Source: WHSV01 sp050694055
GTDB taxonomy: Bacteria; Actinomycetota; CADDZG01; WHSQ01
DNA length: 28,017 bases
Assembly: GCA_050694055.1 (NCBI GenBank)
Contig: JBOGWX010000001.1
Location: forward strand, 1 to 28,017
Reading direction: 5' to 3'
This document shows positions 9,617 through 17,851 of the stretch, piece after piece. The number at the start of each line of letters is the position of its first letter. Positions within the stretch are counted from its first letter, which is position 1. The notes under the pieces are model-generated. The model was not told the origin of the DNA. It did not search any database and saw nothing but the letters and a program-made list of their open reading frames with translations. The translations under genes and the position numbers were made by a program.

Positions 9617-12085
9617 TGGCACCTCGGGTCCCCCGGCGTTGAAGCGACCTCGCATTCCCCTGCGCGCGACCTATCGGGTTCAGCTGCACGCCGGCTTCGG
9701 CTTCGACGATGCCGCGGCCATCGTCGGCTACCTCACCCGGCTCGGCATCAGCCATCTCTACTGCTCGCCCTATCTACAGGCGCGCGCCCGCAGCACACAT
9801 GGCTACGACGTCGTCGATCATGGACGCGTCAACGAGGAGCTCGGGGGGGCCGAGGCGCACAAGCGTCTGCTGGCCGCGCTCGACGAACACGGCATGGGCC
9901 ACCTCCTCGACATCGTTCCCAATCACATGGCCGTCAACGACCCTGCGAACGTGTGGTGGTGGGACGTCCTCAAGCTCGGCTCCGGCAGCCGCTACGCATC
10001 GTTCTTCGACATCGATTGGGACCCACCGGGGCACAAGCTGCGGCGCCAGATCCTGGTGCCGATCCTGGGCGACCATTACGGTCGGGTTCTGGAGGCGGGT
10101 GAGATCGAACTCGAGCACAGAGACGGCGAGTCCGTCGTGCGTTACCACGACCACCTCCTCCCGCTGGCTCCCGGGACGGCGCTCGGGGACATACGAACCG
10201 CGCAGCGCGACGTCGAGGCGCTGCACGAGGTCCTCGAGCTCCAGCACTACCGCCTGGCGCACTGGCGCGTGGCTTCCGAGGAACTCAACTACCGGCGCTT
10301 CTTCGCCATCAACGACCTCGCGGGGTTGCGTGCCGAGAACCCCGAGGTGTTTCGCCGGACCCACGCCCTGGTGCTCGAGCTCGTGGACCGGGGCGAGCTC
10401 CAGGGCCTGCGGATCGATCACATCGACGGCCTGCGCCGTCCGGATGAGTACCTGGCCAAGCTGCGCGCCGCGGCACCCGGCTCCTACATCGTGGTCGAGA
10501 AGATCCTCGAGGGCGACGAGTCACTCCCCGACTGGCCGGTTCAGGGAACCACCGGCTACGACTTCTTGAACCGGGTCAACGGACTGTTCGTAGACTCCTC
10601 GGGGGCCGGAGCCCTCACCAGCGTCTACGAGACGTTCACCGGCGACGTAGCCGATCTCGACGACCAGCGGCGGGACAAGAAGCTGGCCATCGCCCACACC
10701 GAGCTGGCCAGTGATCTCGAAAGGCTGACCGATTCGCTGTCCGAGCTCTGCGAGGGGCAGCGGCGCTACCGCGACTACACGCGCCGTGAACTACGTTCGG
10801 CGCTGGCCGAGACCATGGCCGCCTTTCCCGTCTACCGAACCTACGTGAACCCCGTCTCGAGAACCGTCACGCCCACCGACGAAAGAGTCATCTCCGGAGC
10901 GATCGCGGTCGCAAAAGACAGACGCGCGGACCTCGAGCCCGAGCTGTTCGAGCTGCTGAGCGACATCCTCTTGCTGCGCACGGACGCGGCGGCTGCGCAC
11001 AACCTCGCGCTGCGCTTCCAGCAAGTGACCGGACCGATCATGGCCAAGGGCATAGAGGACACGCTCTTCTTCACCTACAACCGGCTGACCTCACTGAACG
11101 AGGTCGGCGGCGACCCGGGCGACTTCGGAGTGTCGCTCGAAGACTTCCACAGGCACAACCAGAGAGCCCAACGCAACCGGCCCCTCAGCATGCTGGCCAC
11201 TTCGACCCACGACACCAAACGCTCGGAGGACGTGCGGGTGCGCATCTCGCTGTTGAGTGAGATCCCCGCTCGCTGGGCAGGGGCCGTGGGTCGCTGGTCC
11301 GAGATGAACATGCGCCACCGGACGCGCAACCTGCCCAGCCGCGGAGACGAGTACCTGCTGTATCAGACTCTAGTGGGTGCATGGCCCCTCAGCGTCGAGC
11401 GCGCGACCGGCTACATGACCAAGGCGGCCAAAGAGGCGCGGCTTCACACCTCGTGGATCGACGCGGATGAGGAGTACGACGCCGCGCTCGTGTCCTTCGT
11501 GCGCGCGGCACTGAGCGATGCGGCCTTCGTCGCCGAGCTCGAGGAGTTCGTCGCGCCGCTGGTCGAGCCCGGCCGGATCGCATCCCTGTCGCAGACGCTC
11601 ATCAAGCTCACCGCGCCCGGCGTTCCGGATGTCTACCAGGGCTGCGAGTTGTGGGACCTCAGCCTCGTGGATCCCGACAACCGGCGGCGGGTCCACTACG
11701 AGCGGCGGCGGGTCCTGCTCGAGGACGTGGCCGGCGGAGGGCCCCCGCTCCTGAGCGACGACGGCGCCGCAAAACTGTTCTTGCTCCAGCGCGCGCTGGC
11801 CGTGCGAGCGGAGCTGCCGCAGGCCTTCGGCGAGTCCTCGACCTACGAGCCGCTGCACGCGACCGGCGATGCAGCCGAACGCGTGGTCGCCTTCCTCCGA
11901 GGTAACCGGGTCGTGACGGTCGTCCCGCGTTTGACTCTCGGGCTGCCGGATATGAAGAGCACGACCCTGGAGCTCCCCGCCGGCGCCTGGAGCGACCGGC
12001 TCTCGGGCCGTAGTCACCGAGGTGCGGTCGCGCTCGACGACCTGTGGAGCGATTTTCCCGTCAGCCTATTGACAAGGGACGACGC

Positions 12086-13819
12086 ATGACCGAGCTATCC
12101 GTCTGGGCGCCGTTCGCCACCAAGGTCGAGGTGAACGTCCGCGATCGAACCGTTGGCATGGCGCGCACCGAGCACGATTGGTGGCGAGCCGAGGTCGCCG
12201 TCGAGCACGGTGACGACTACACCTTCTCGCTCGACGGAGGTGAGCCGCGGCCCGATCCTCGCTCTCGCTGGCAACCCAAGGGCGTTTACGGCCCTTCCCG
12301 TTACGTCGATCACGACGACTTCGCCTGGACCGACGAGCACTGGCGCCCTCCGCCGCCGGCAAGCGCGGTCGTCTACGAGCTGCACGTCGGGACGTTCACG
12401 CCGGAGGGAACCTTCGAGGCGGTCGTCGACCGCCTCGGCTATCTGGCGTCGCTCGGAATCACGGCCATCGAGTTGATGCCCGTCAACGAATTCTCGGGCG
12501 AGCGAGGGTGGGGCTACGACGGCGCCGACCTCTACGCGCCGCACCACGCCTACGGCGGGCCGGAGGGCCTCAAGCTGCTGGTCGACGCGTGCCATGCCGG
12601 CGGGCTGGCGGTCATCATGGACGTGGTCTACAACCACCTCGGCCCCGCGGGCAACTACCTCGGCGAGTTCGGTCCCTACTTCACCGACAGGTACAAGACC
12701 CCCTGGGGGGACGCGATCAACCTCGACGACGCCGGAAGCACCGAGGTGCGCGACTTCCTCATCGACAACGCGTTGATGTGGCTGCGCGACTACCACTGCG
12801 ACGGGCTGCGCGTGGACGCAGTGCACGCGCTGCACGATCGGAGCGCCGTTCACTTCCTCGAAGAACTGACGACACGGGTGCGCGCTTACGAGGCCGAGGC
12901 CGGGCGCTCCCTGTGGCTCATCGCCGAGAGTGACCTGAACGACCCCCGGATCGTACGAGCGACCGAGGCGGGAGGCTTCGGTATGGACGCGCAGTGGAGT
13001 GACGACTTCCATCACGCGCTGCACGCGCTGCTCTCGGGAGAGCGGGACGGTTACTACGCCGATTTCGGAGCGATCTCCGACCTCGCAGAGGCCCTGAAGC
13101 ACGCTTACGTCTATGCCGGAAGGTTCTCAGGGTTTCGCGGGCGCAACCACGGCCGCCCCGCCACCGGACTCCCGGGATCCCGCTTCCTCGGCTACCTGCA
13201 GAACCACGACCAGATCGGTAACCGGGCCGTGGGCGATCGGTCGAGCGCGCTCATGAGCCCCGGGCTATTGAAGGCCGGGGCCGCGCTGGTGCTCACGGCC
13301 CCCTTCGTGCCGCTGCTGTTCATGGGCGAAGAGTGGGGCGCCTCCACCCCCTTTGCCTACTTCACCGACCACGACGATGCGGACCTCGGCCGGGCGGTCC
13401 GCGAGGGCCGGCGCAACGAGTTCCGGCCCTTCGGCTGGTCACCGAAAGACGTGCCCGACCCGCAGGACGAGCGCACCTTCGCCCGCAGCAAGCTCGACTG
13501 GTCCGAGCAGAACCGGGAGCCCCACGCCGAGCTACTGGACTGGCACCGTAAGCTGATCGCGCTTCGTCGCTCGAACCCCGCTCTGCTCGATGGTGACCTC
13601 GGCTCCGTCGTCGTGCGCTTCGACGAGGACCCCCGCTGGCTGGTGGTCGAACGAGGCCCGGTGACGATCGCCTGCAACCTCGGCACCAAGCCCGTCGAGA
13701 TAGAGCTTCCGAGCGAGCGGAGAACCTCGATGCTGCTGACCTCGGCGCACGAACCGGGGGCCGAGGACGGCGTCATCCGCCTCCCGGCCGAGAGCGTGAC
13801 GATCTACTCGTCCGACTAG
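12086..13819 (+). CDS. treZ: Malto-oligosyltrehalose trehalohydrolase TreZ
   Basis: TreZ releases free trehalose from the maltooligosyl trehalose made by TreY. The 577-residue product starts with a CBM48/E-set domain (SVWAPFATKVEV), then a GH13 barrel with DVVYNH at 179-184, GLRVD with nucleophile D244, IAESD with E281 and QNHDQIGNR with D375. FMGEEWGASTPFAYFTDH is a typical TreZ segment. ATG 12086 is chosen because it makes an ATGA overlap with the treY stop, has AAGGGA six bases upstream and begins directly at the family start; the ORF is open 14 codons further upstream inside treY. The stop lies in a CTAG tetranucleotide that also gives the stop of the convergent membrane-protein gene. Confidence 0.95.
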   Translation: MTELSVWAPFATKVEVNVRDRTVGMARTEHDWWRAEVAVEHGDDYTFSLDGGEPRPDPRSRWQPKGVYGPSRYVDHDDFAWTDEHWRPPPPASAVVYELHVGTFTPEGTFEAVVDRLGYLASLGITAIELMPVNEFSGERGWGYDGADLYAPHHAYGGPEGLKLLVDACHAGGLAVIMDVVYNHLGPAGNYLGEFGPYFTDRYKTPWGDAINLDDAGSTEVRDFLIDNALMWLRDYHCDGLRVDAVHALHDRSAVHFLEELTTRVRAYEAEAGRSLWLIAESDLNDPRIVRATEAGGFGMDAQWSDDFHHALHALLSGERDGYYADFGAISDLAEALKHAYVYAGRFSGFRGRNHGRPATGLPGSRFLGYLQNHDQIGNRAVGDRSSALMSPGLLKAGAALVLTAPFVPLLFMGEEWGASTPFAYFTDHDDADLGRAVREGRRNEFRPFGWSPKDVPDPQDERTFARSKLDWSEQNREPHAELLDWHRKLIALRRSNPALLDGDLGSVVVRFDEDPRWLVVERGPVTIACNLGTKPVEIELPSERRTSMLLTSAHEPGAEDGVIRLPAESVTIYSSD

Positions 13820-14598
13820 CCCTGGGTGGGCCTCCCGCGCGCACGGCCGCGCAGCAGGGCGAAGAACGCCGCCAGGCCGAGCATGAGCGCACCGAGCGCG
13901 AGCGTGGACTGAGACGTCTCGGTCTGCTTCTCGACGGGGACCTCTCGTGCCTCGAGTTCCGTCACCCTTGCAGCGAGCTCGGCAAGGCGTTCGTCGAGCT
14001 TTTCCTCCATGGCGACGATCTGCTCCGTGAGTGACTTGATCGATCGCTTCGTCGTGCGGCGCGCGACGTCGCTCATCGAGGCACGAACCGATCGAAGCTT
14101 CCCGGACACCTCGTCGATCCGTTTGGTCAGGCGCGCCTCGAGGTCGCCGGCCACGATCTCGACCGCGGTGGCGCCCAGATAGCCCAACCTTCGGTCGCAG
14201 GGATCGTTGCAGACCTCGACCACGTAGCTCCCCAGGGCCGCATCGGCCGGAACGGAGAACGACACCGAGACCTCGAGCAACCGGCGTTCGCCCGTCTCAG
14301 CCGTCTCCACACCTCCCAACCTGGTGGCGCCGTCGACGCGCGGGACCCTCGTTGCCCGCTCGGGTGCCTCGACCAGATAGGCGTAGAAAGGACCCTCTTC
14401 GGGCCCGGCGACGCCCTTGTCGACGTAGGCCGAGGTCGTCCAGGCCACCCGCTGGCTCGGCCAGAGGTATTCGGTGCGGTAGGAGAAGGCGTCAAGAGCC
14501 GCAGCGCATCCGCTGCCGAAGCAGGCGGCGGAAACCGGAACGGTCATCGCCGCGAGAAACACCGCCACGGCACTCGCAACCACCCGCGCCGGTTTCAT
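13816..14598 (-). CDS. Membrane-anchored extracytoplasmic coiled-coil protein, function unknown
   Basis: I do not recognise a named family. The 260-residue product has a signal peptide (1-25, hydrophobic VVASAVAVFLAAMTV, cleavage near VSA-A). An exterior beta-type domain (26-150) has four cysteines (C26, C31, C130, C134; the last two in CNDPC). A charged helical, probably coiled-coil segment spans about 152-222, and one C-terminal membrane helix (233-249) is followed by an Arg-rich tail that would sit in the cytoplasm. The layout is that of a type I surface protein on a stalk. ATG 14598 is chosen because AAGGAGG stands six bases upstream and the signal peptide starts there; the frame is open 20 codons further upstream without a ribosome-binding site. 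It is convergent with treZ and divergent from the zincin gene. Confidence 0.8.
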   Translation of the reverse strand: MKPARVVASAVAVFLAAMTVPVSAACFGSGCAAALDAFSYRTEYLWPSQRVAWTTSAYVDKGVAGPEEGPFYAYLVEAPERATRVPRVDGATRLGGVETAETGERRLLEVSVSFSVPADAALGSYVVEVCNDPCDRRLGYLGATAVEIVAGDLEARLTKRIDEVSGKLRSVRASMSDVARRTTKRSIKSLTEQIVAMEEKLDERLAELAARVTELEAREVPVEKQTETSQSTLALGALMLGLAAFFALLRGRARGRPTQG

Positions 14599-14694
14599 GG
14601 CCGACCTCCTTGTCGCTGAGCTCTCGTTCTCGAGCTCCCAGTCCTCGACTCCACACATGTGACGCCGCGTCGCGCACGAAAGTTCACCGTCGCA

Positions 14695-14700
14695 TAGCGT
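14695..14700 (+). promoter_or_regulatory. TAGCGT -10 box of the zincin gene, probably leaderless
   Basis: TAGCGT ends 6 bases before ATG 14707, and no Shine-Dalgarno sequence is visible. This is the same spacing and TAGNNT form as upstream of glgX and glgE. Confidence 0.4.
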
Positions 14701-14706
14701 TGCGAG

Positions 14707-15069
14707 ATGGAAGATGGCGACTTCGAGCGGCTGGTGTCGGACGCGCTCGATTCCCTGCCCCCCGACATCGCGAGGGCGATGGACAACGTGGAGCTACTGA
14801 TCGAAGACGAGCCCTCACCCGACGCGCTGGCCGACCTGCCTCCGGGCGAGACCCTGTTCGGCTTCTATCACGGGGTGCCGCTCACCGAACGGGGGCCAGG
14901 CACCTACTTCGGAGCGATGCCCGATCGGATCTCGATCTACAAGGGGCCTCTGACGCGCACCTTTGGTGACCCCGACGAGATCCGAGAGGAGGTCCGCATC
15001 ACCGTGATCCACGAGATAGCGCACCACTTCGGCATCAGCGACGAACGCCTCGACGAACTGGGCTGGTAG
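14707..15069 (+). CDS. Minimal zincin-like metallopeptidase (HExxHxxGxxD)
   Basis: This small 120-residue protein carries the zinc metallopeptidase motif HEIAHHFGISD at its C-terminus: H102, E103, H106 and a likely third ligand D112. It also has the preceding GPGTYFGAMPDRISIYKGPL strand region seen in the 'possibly zinc metallopeptidase' family (zincin_1, Pfam PF06262 by recall). There is no signal peptide or membrane segment, so it is cytoplasmic. Its substrate is unknown, as for the family in general. It is a single-gene unit, divergent from the coiled-coil membrane protein and convergent with the lower-GC sigma-factor block; no functional link is evident. Confidence 0.85.
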   Translation: MEDGDFERLVSDALDSLPPDIARAMDNVELLIEDEPSPDALADLPPGETLFGFYHGVPLTERGPGTYFGAMPDRISIYKGPLTRTFGDPDEIREEVRITVIHEIAHHFGISDERLDELGW

Positions 15070-15077
15070 CACAAGTG

Positions 15078-15090
15078 ACCGGAGACCGGT
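15078..15090. terminator. Short inverted repeat between convergent genes
   Basis: ACCGG (15078-15082), AGA, CCGGT (15086-15090) lie in the 43-base gap between the zincin gene and the convergent membrane sensor gene. The stem is only five bases with a tight loop and no T-run. It is listed because it is the only symmetry in the gap. Confidence 0.25.
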
Positions 15091-15112
15091 GGTTCTCAGT
15101 AGCTAAGCCACG

Positions 15113-15952
15113 CTAGCGAGTGAACGCGCGGCAGGCGATACGGGCGTCGGTCGGCTCTTCATCGACCGACGGGGGTGGTATGACCCGCAGGCGTCCGTTC
15201 TCTTTAAGCCTGCCGGCACCACCTACAACGCTTTGCACCCGAAACAGAACGTTGCCATCAGAACCATAAAGGGCAACTTCGCATTCCGATGGAGCAGGCA
15301 AGGCACTCGCTCCGATCCATTGCACATCAAACCGCACGTCGTACTCCTGTCCTTCCGACACCTGAAAAGCACTCGAAGTGACGCGAACATTGCTGAATTC
15401 GTACCGCCCGCTTGGATCGTCCAACCGATCGGTGGAACAAGAGATATCTGCCCTGGCAGGGTCTCCAACAATGTCGACCGTTGTCTCTGACCTGTCTCCA
15501 GGATTGAGTCCCGCAAATTCGTGTGACTTCTCTCCGACCGCAGAGCCGTCCTGATCCCGGACGACAAAGGTGCAACGATGCCATCCGGGAAACGCGTTCG
15601 ACGCCCAGCCATACGTGAAGGCGACCTCTGCTATGCCTTGTCTTGTCTCTCCTGAAACGGGATCGACAGAGTCTCCCACTTCGATGTCTGAGAAAGTGTA
15701 GTTCAACAGCGTTTGAGTTCCCTCGCTGCTCGCGCCTTCGCCCGGCGGCCTCAGCTGCTGGCTCTGCGGCGGCCGGTTTACAACTAGCGGCGCCACTACC
15801 CACAAGGAGATGATGAGGCTCCCTGCTGCGCATGCAGTCAAGAGGCGACGGCGAGTCCTGAGGTGCGCTGCACGTCGCAAGACCTTGTCAGGCTGGAGCG
15901 CCCGAGTTGGTCGCGGAGCCGCTTCATCCAAGAGATCGCGGATACTAAACAT
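15113..15952 (-). CDS. Single-pass membrane protein with exterior duplicated Cys-pair domain; candidate anti-sigma/sensor partner of the ECF sigma factor
   Basis: The 279-residue product has a ~36-residue basic cytoplasmic part (MFSIRDLLDEAAP... LRTRRR), one membrane helix (about 37-58), a Pro/Gly linker and an exterior region of two related modules (85-173 and 185-275). Each module runs from a Y-x-F-S strand through a conserved aromatic and a P-C segment to a terminal cysteine: C127/C172 and C224/C274. The exterior part is a clear paralogue of the secreted protein at 16610-17302. ATG 15952 is chosen because GAGGAGG lies six bases upstream; the gene then overlaps the sigma-factor stop by 8 bases. 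Position and topology suggest an anti-sigma factor, but no canonical zinc anti-sigma motif (HxxxCxxC) is present, so the role is inference. Confidence 0.75.
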   Translation of the reverse strand: MFSIRDLLDEAAPRPTRALQPDKVLRRAAHLRTRRRLLTACAAGSLIISLWVVAPLVVNRPPQSQQLRPPGEGASSEGTQTLLNYTFSDIEVGDSVDPVSGETRQGIAEVAFTYGWASNAFPGWHRCTFVVRDQDGSAVGEKSHEFAGLNPGDRSETTVDIVGDPARADISCSTDRLDDPSGRYEFSNVRVTSSAFQVSEGQEYDVRFDVQWIGASALPAPSECEVALYGSDGNVLFRVQSVVGGAGRLKENGRLRVIPPPSVDEEPTDARIACRAFTR

Positions 15953-16454
15953 TCGTCGCCTCCTCAAAATCGACCAATCCCGAGTCGCGGCGCAGCTTGA
16001 GCACTGCTCGACGAGCCAACGATTTGACCGTTCCTTCAGGCATTCCGAGCGTGCCGGCTATCTGCGTGAACGAGAGGTCGCCGTAATAGTGCAGGATGAG
16101 AACTGCTCGTTGGCGCCGCGGCAGCGCAGCCAGAGCTTTACGAATCGCAACTGCCGATGCTGTATCGGGCTCGTTTGAGGTATGTGAGGTGACAGCGTCC
16201 AGTCGCTGTTTCGCTAGTTGCTCGGTAAGCTTCCTCCGGAAATGCGAATTCGCGAGATTGATTGCGACGCGCTGGGTCCATGCGCCGGGGTGCTCCATTT
16301 TTCGGACTCGGTCCCAGCTGCTGCACACCCTGGCAAGAGCCTCCTGAGCAAGCTCCTGGGCCATATCTCCATCTCCGCAGTACAAGCCCAAGATGCCTAC
16401 AAGGCGCCCGTAGTGGAGCTCGCAAAACTTGATCAGATCATCTTGTGGGTCCAC
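15945..16454 (-). CDS. ECF-type RNA polymerase sigma factor (SigE/SigM-like)
   Basis: This 169-residue group 4 sigma factor has region 2 at about 8-75: FCELHYGRLVGIL, GDGDMAQELAQEALARVCSSWDRV and HPGAWTQRVAINLANSHFRR. Region 4 spans about 105-157: ALAALPRRQRAVLILHYYGDLSFTQIAGTLGMPEGTVKSLARRAV. A short linker joins them and there is no C-terminal extension. It would redirect RNA polymerase to a specific regulon. The start codon is GTG 16454; upstream in-frame codons offer no better start. The stop overlaps the membrane-protein gene by 8 bases, so the pair is coupled in the classic sigma/anti-sigma order. A near-perfect 24-base palindrome stands 46 bases upstream. No clear GGAAC/CGTC autoregulatory promoter was found. 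Confidence 0.93.
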   Translation of the reverse strand: MDPQDDLIKFCELHYGRLVGILGLYCGDGDMAQELAQEALARVCSSWDRVRKMEHPGAWTQRVAINLANSHFRRKLTEQLAKQRLDAVTSHTSNEPDTASAVAIRKALAALPRRQRAVLILHYYGDLSFTQIAGTLGMPEGTVKSLARRAVLKLRRDSGLVDFEEATNV

Positions 16455-16500
16455 AGAAACCCATTCTCGATGCCTTCCATTCCTTCCATATCGATTTAAC

Positions 16501-16524
16501 GCATCAGTGAGTACTCACGGATGC
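16501..16524. promoter_or_regulatory. 24-base near-perfect palindrome upstream of the sigma-factor gene
   Basis: GTGAGTACTCAC (16507-16518) is a perfect 12-base palindrome. It is extended by GCATC (16501-16505) and GATGC (16520-16524), with a single A/G mismatch between core and arms. It lies 46 bases before the sigma-factor GTG, where a promoter would be expected (TTAAAT reads on the minus strand just downstream of it). It is most likely an operator for a dimeric regulator; a hairpin in the leader RNA is the alternative. Confidence 0.55.
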
Positions 16525-16558
16525 ATAGAAGACGATATCCAAGAGGAACCGGCATAGC

Positions 16559-16593
16559 AGGAGGGAGAGCGGGCGGTCGTTGCCCTCCCTCCT
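16559..16593 (-). terminator. Strong hairpin after the secreted-protein gene
   Basis: AGGAGGGA (16559-16566) pairs with TCCCTCCT (16586-16593), and inner GGGC (16571-16574) pairs with GCCC (16582-16585) around a 7-base loop; a 4-base bulge (GAGC) lies on one side. It begins 17 bases after the minus-strand stop at 16610 and separates the RTX/secreted-protein unit from the sigma-factor unit. There is no T-tract. Confidence 0.55.
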
Positions 16594-16609
16594 CCTCTAA
16601 CGCAGGCAG

Positions 16610-17302
16610 CTAGCCAGTAAAGGGTCGGCAGTCCAAATCGGCAGAAGCCGGCGGCTCCGGGAGATCGGAGCTATAGACGAGATGCTTGGTAGCCGCCGGT
16701 ATCCGATCTGACGAGGACGTAAACGTGAAGTCATTGGTGAGGAGCGCGCTGCCCGACTGTCCGTAAACAGTAACGTTGCATTGCTGTGTGGCGGGATAAC
16801 CGGTCCCTGCCCATTCAGCACTGAAGCTCAATGCTACTCGCTTCGGGTCGAGGTCCCCCGAGAGTGTCTGAACGTGGGCGACTGAGATGTCCGAAAATCG
16901 GAAGGTTCCACCTGGATCGTCCACCCGAGCGTCGCCACAAGAGACGTCAGCGGACGATGGCGAACCCGAAGTGGGCATGTGAGTTCCCGCACCTTTTTGG
17001 GGTTCGAGTGCGGTGAAGTTGCCGGTTCGCTCCCCGATGATTGCTCCCGCTGCATCTCGAACTCGAAAGGTGCACAAACGGGTACCAGGAAACTCCAAGG
17101 ATTGCCATCCAAGGTCGTATACGAGTGCTGCGCTCGATGTGTCTATCTCCTTTGTTATCGGATCGGTTCCGTAACCAACCGAGATATTCCTGAACGTGTA
17201 GCCGGTGTTCTGCCCAAGAGCTGCCGATCCAATGATCACCGCGGCACCAGCGCCTAGGAGAACGGTAGTGGCCGCATCTCGGAGCTTGCTCGAAACATTC
17301 AT
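16610..17302 (-). CDS. Secreted protein with two Cys-pair modules, paralogue of the adjacent membrane sensor
   Basis: The 230-residue product has a signal peptide (about 1-30, TTVLLGAGAAVIIGSAALG, cleavage before QNTGYTF). The mature protein consists of two related modules, about 35-123 and 134-226. Cysteines C77, C122, C175 and C225 are spaced 45, 53 and 50 apart, almost exactly as in the membrane protein at 15113-15952 (45, 52, 50). Shared blocks include YTF..I.VG, FPG...CTF.VRD..G...GE, AD(V/I)SC, DDP.G and a CR.FT ending. No known family is recognised. The start ATG 17302 has AAAGGAG eight bases upstream. It follows the RTX-like gene by 18 bases and is probably co-transcribed with it. It may be a competitor, ligand or decoy for the membrane sensor (inference). 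Confidence 0.78.
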   Translation of the reverse strand: MNVSSKLRDAATTVLLGAGAAVIIGSAALGQNTGYTFRNISVGYGTDPITKEIDTSSAALVYDLGWQSLEFPGTRLCTFRVRDAAGAIIGERTGNFTALEPQKGAGTHMPTSGSPSSADVSCGDARVDDPGGTFRFSDISVAHVQTLSGDLDPKRVALSFSAEWAGTGYPATQQCNVTVYGQSGSALLTNDFTFTSSSDRIPAATKHLVYSSDLPEPPASADLDCRPFTG

Positions 17303-17320
17303 ACAAATCGCTCCTTTCGC

Positions 17321-17842
17321 CTAATCACAGCGGATGCTCGTTCCGCCCAGCTTTTCGTCGCCGTTATCACCATGGAGCTCGTCGAAGCCATCTCCCCCAG
17401 CCAGGTGGTCATTGTTGTCGTCGTCCGTTGCGTCCAAGTAATCGTCGTCTCTGTTGCCGCAGACTCTGTCTGTATCCGTGCCCTGCCGATCAAACAAGAA
17501 GTCGTTGTCCCGGTTTCCGAAGATGGAGTCGTTACCGTCGCCGCCAAATACGTAATCCTGGCCTTCGCCAGCCTCACCCCAGTCGTGACCGGCTCCCATC
17601 ATCACGTCATCCTTGCCGTCCTGCCCGTAGGCGGTGTCCGCCCCGCCCCGCATCTCAATGTCCTCACAGCCGGCGTGACCGAAGTAGAAGTTGTCGCTGT
17701 CGTTGCCCGTGAAACTCGTACACCCACTTCCGTTGTGGGACGCTTCTCCTTGCGAAGACAAAGCCGCCAGCACGACCGAGACAAGAAAAACCGCTGCGAG
17801 AGTGGCGGTGAATTCTCCCTTGACCCGTTCCGTTCTTTTCAA
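17321..17842 (-). CDS. Small secreted RTX-like (hemolysin-type) calcium-binding repeat protein
   Basis: The 173-residue product has a hydrophobic signal peptide (about 12-34, ATLAAVFLVSVVLAALSSQGEA). An Asp/Gly/Asn-rich region at about 62-165 has degenerate nonapeptide RTX repeats: RGGADTAYGQDGKDD, FGGDGNDSIFGNRDND and LAGGDGFDELHGDNGDE. Such repeats fold into a parallel beta-roll that binds calcium outside the cell. Four cysteines flank the repeats. The start is TTG 17842: GGAAGGAGG lies four bases upstream and the signal peptide begins right there, whereas the in-frame ATG 48 codons upstream has no such support. It is the first gene of a probable two-gene unit with the secreted protein. No catalytic domain is present, so the role is structural or sensory. 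Confidence 0.78.
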   Translation of the reverse strand: MKRTERVKGEFTATLAAVFLVSVVLAALSSQGEASHNGSGCTSFTGNDSDNFYFGHAGCEDIEMRGGADTAYGQDGKDDVMMGAGHDWGEAGEGQDYVFGGDGNDSIFGNRDNDFLFDRQGTDTDRVCGNRDDDYLDATDDDNNDHLAGGDGFDELHGDNGDEKLGGTSIRCD

Positions 17843-17851
17843 TGTTCCTCC
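17843..17851 (-). promoter_or_regulatory. Shine-Dalgarno that sets a TTG start for the RTX-like gene
   Basis: On the minus strand AGGAGGAACA directly precedes TTG at 17842. This is a near-consensus ribosome-binding site at 4-base spacing, and no ATG or GTG lies at a suitable distance in frame. Confidence 0.6.

Noticed and set aside
12044..12085. Upstream start of treZ (MERFSRQPIDKGRR...)
   Set aside because: These codons lie within treY; ATG 12086 has AAGGGA at good spacing and the family N-terminus begins there.
15113..15952. Classic zinc-binding anti-sigma factor (ZAS, HxxxCxxC)
   Set aside because: The cytoplasmic part is only about 36 residues and has no His/Cys motif, so only the position supports an anti-sigma role.
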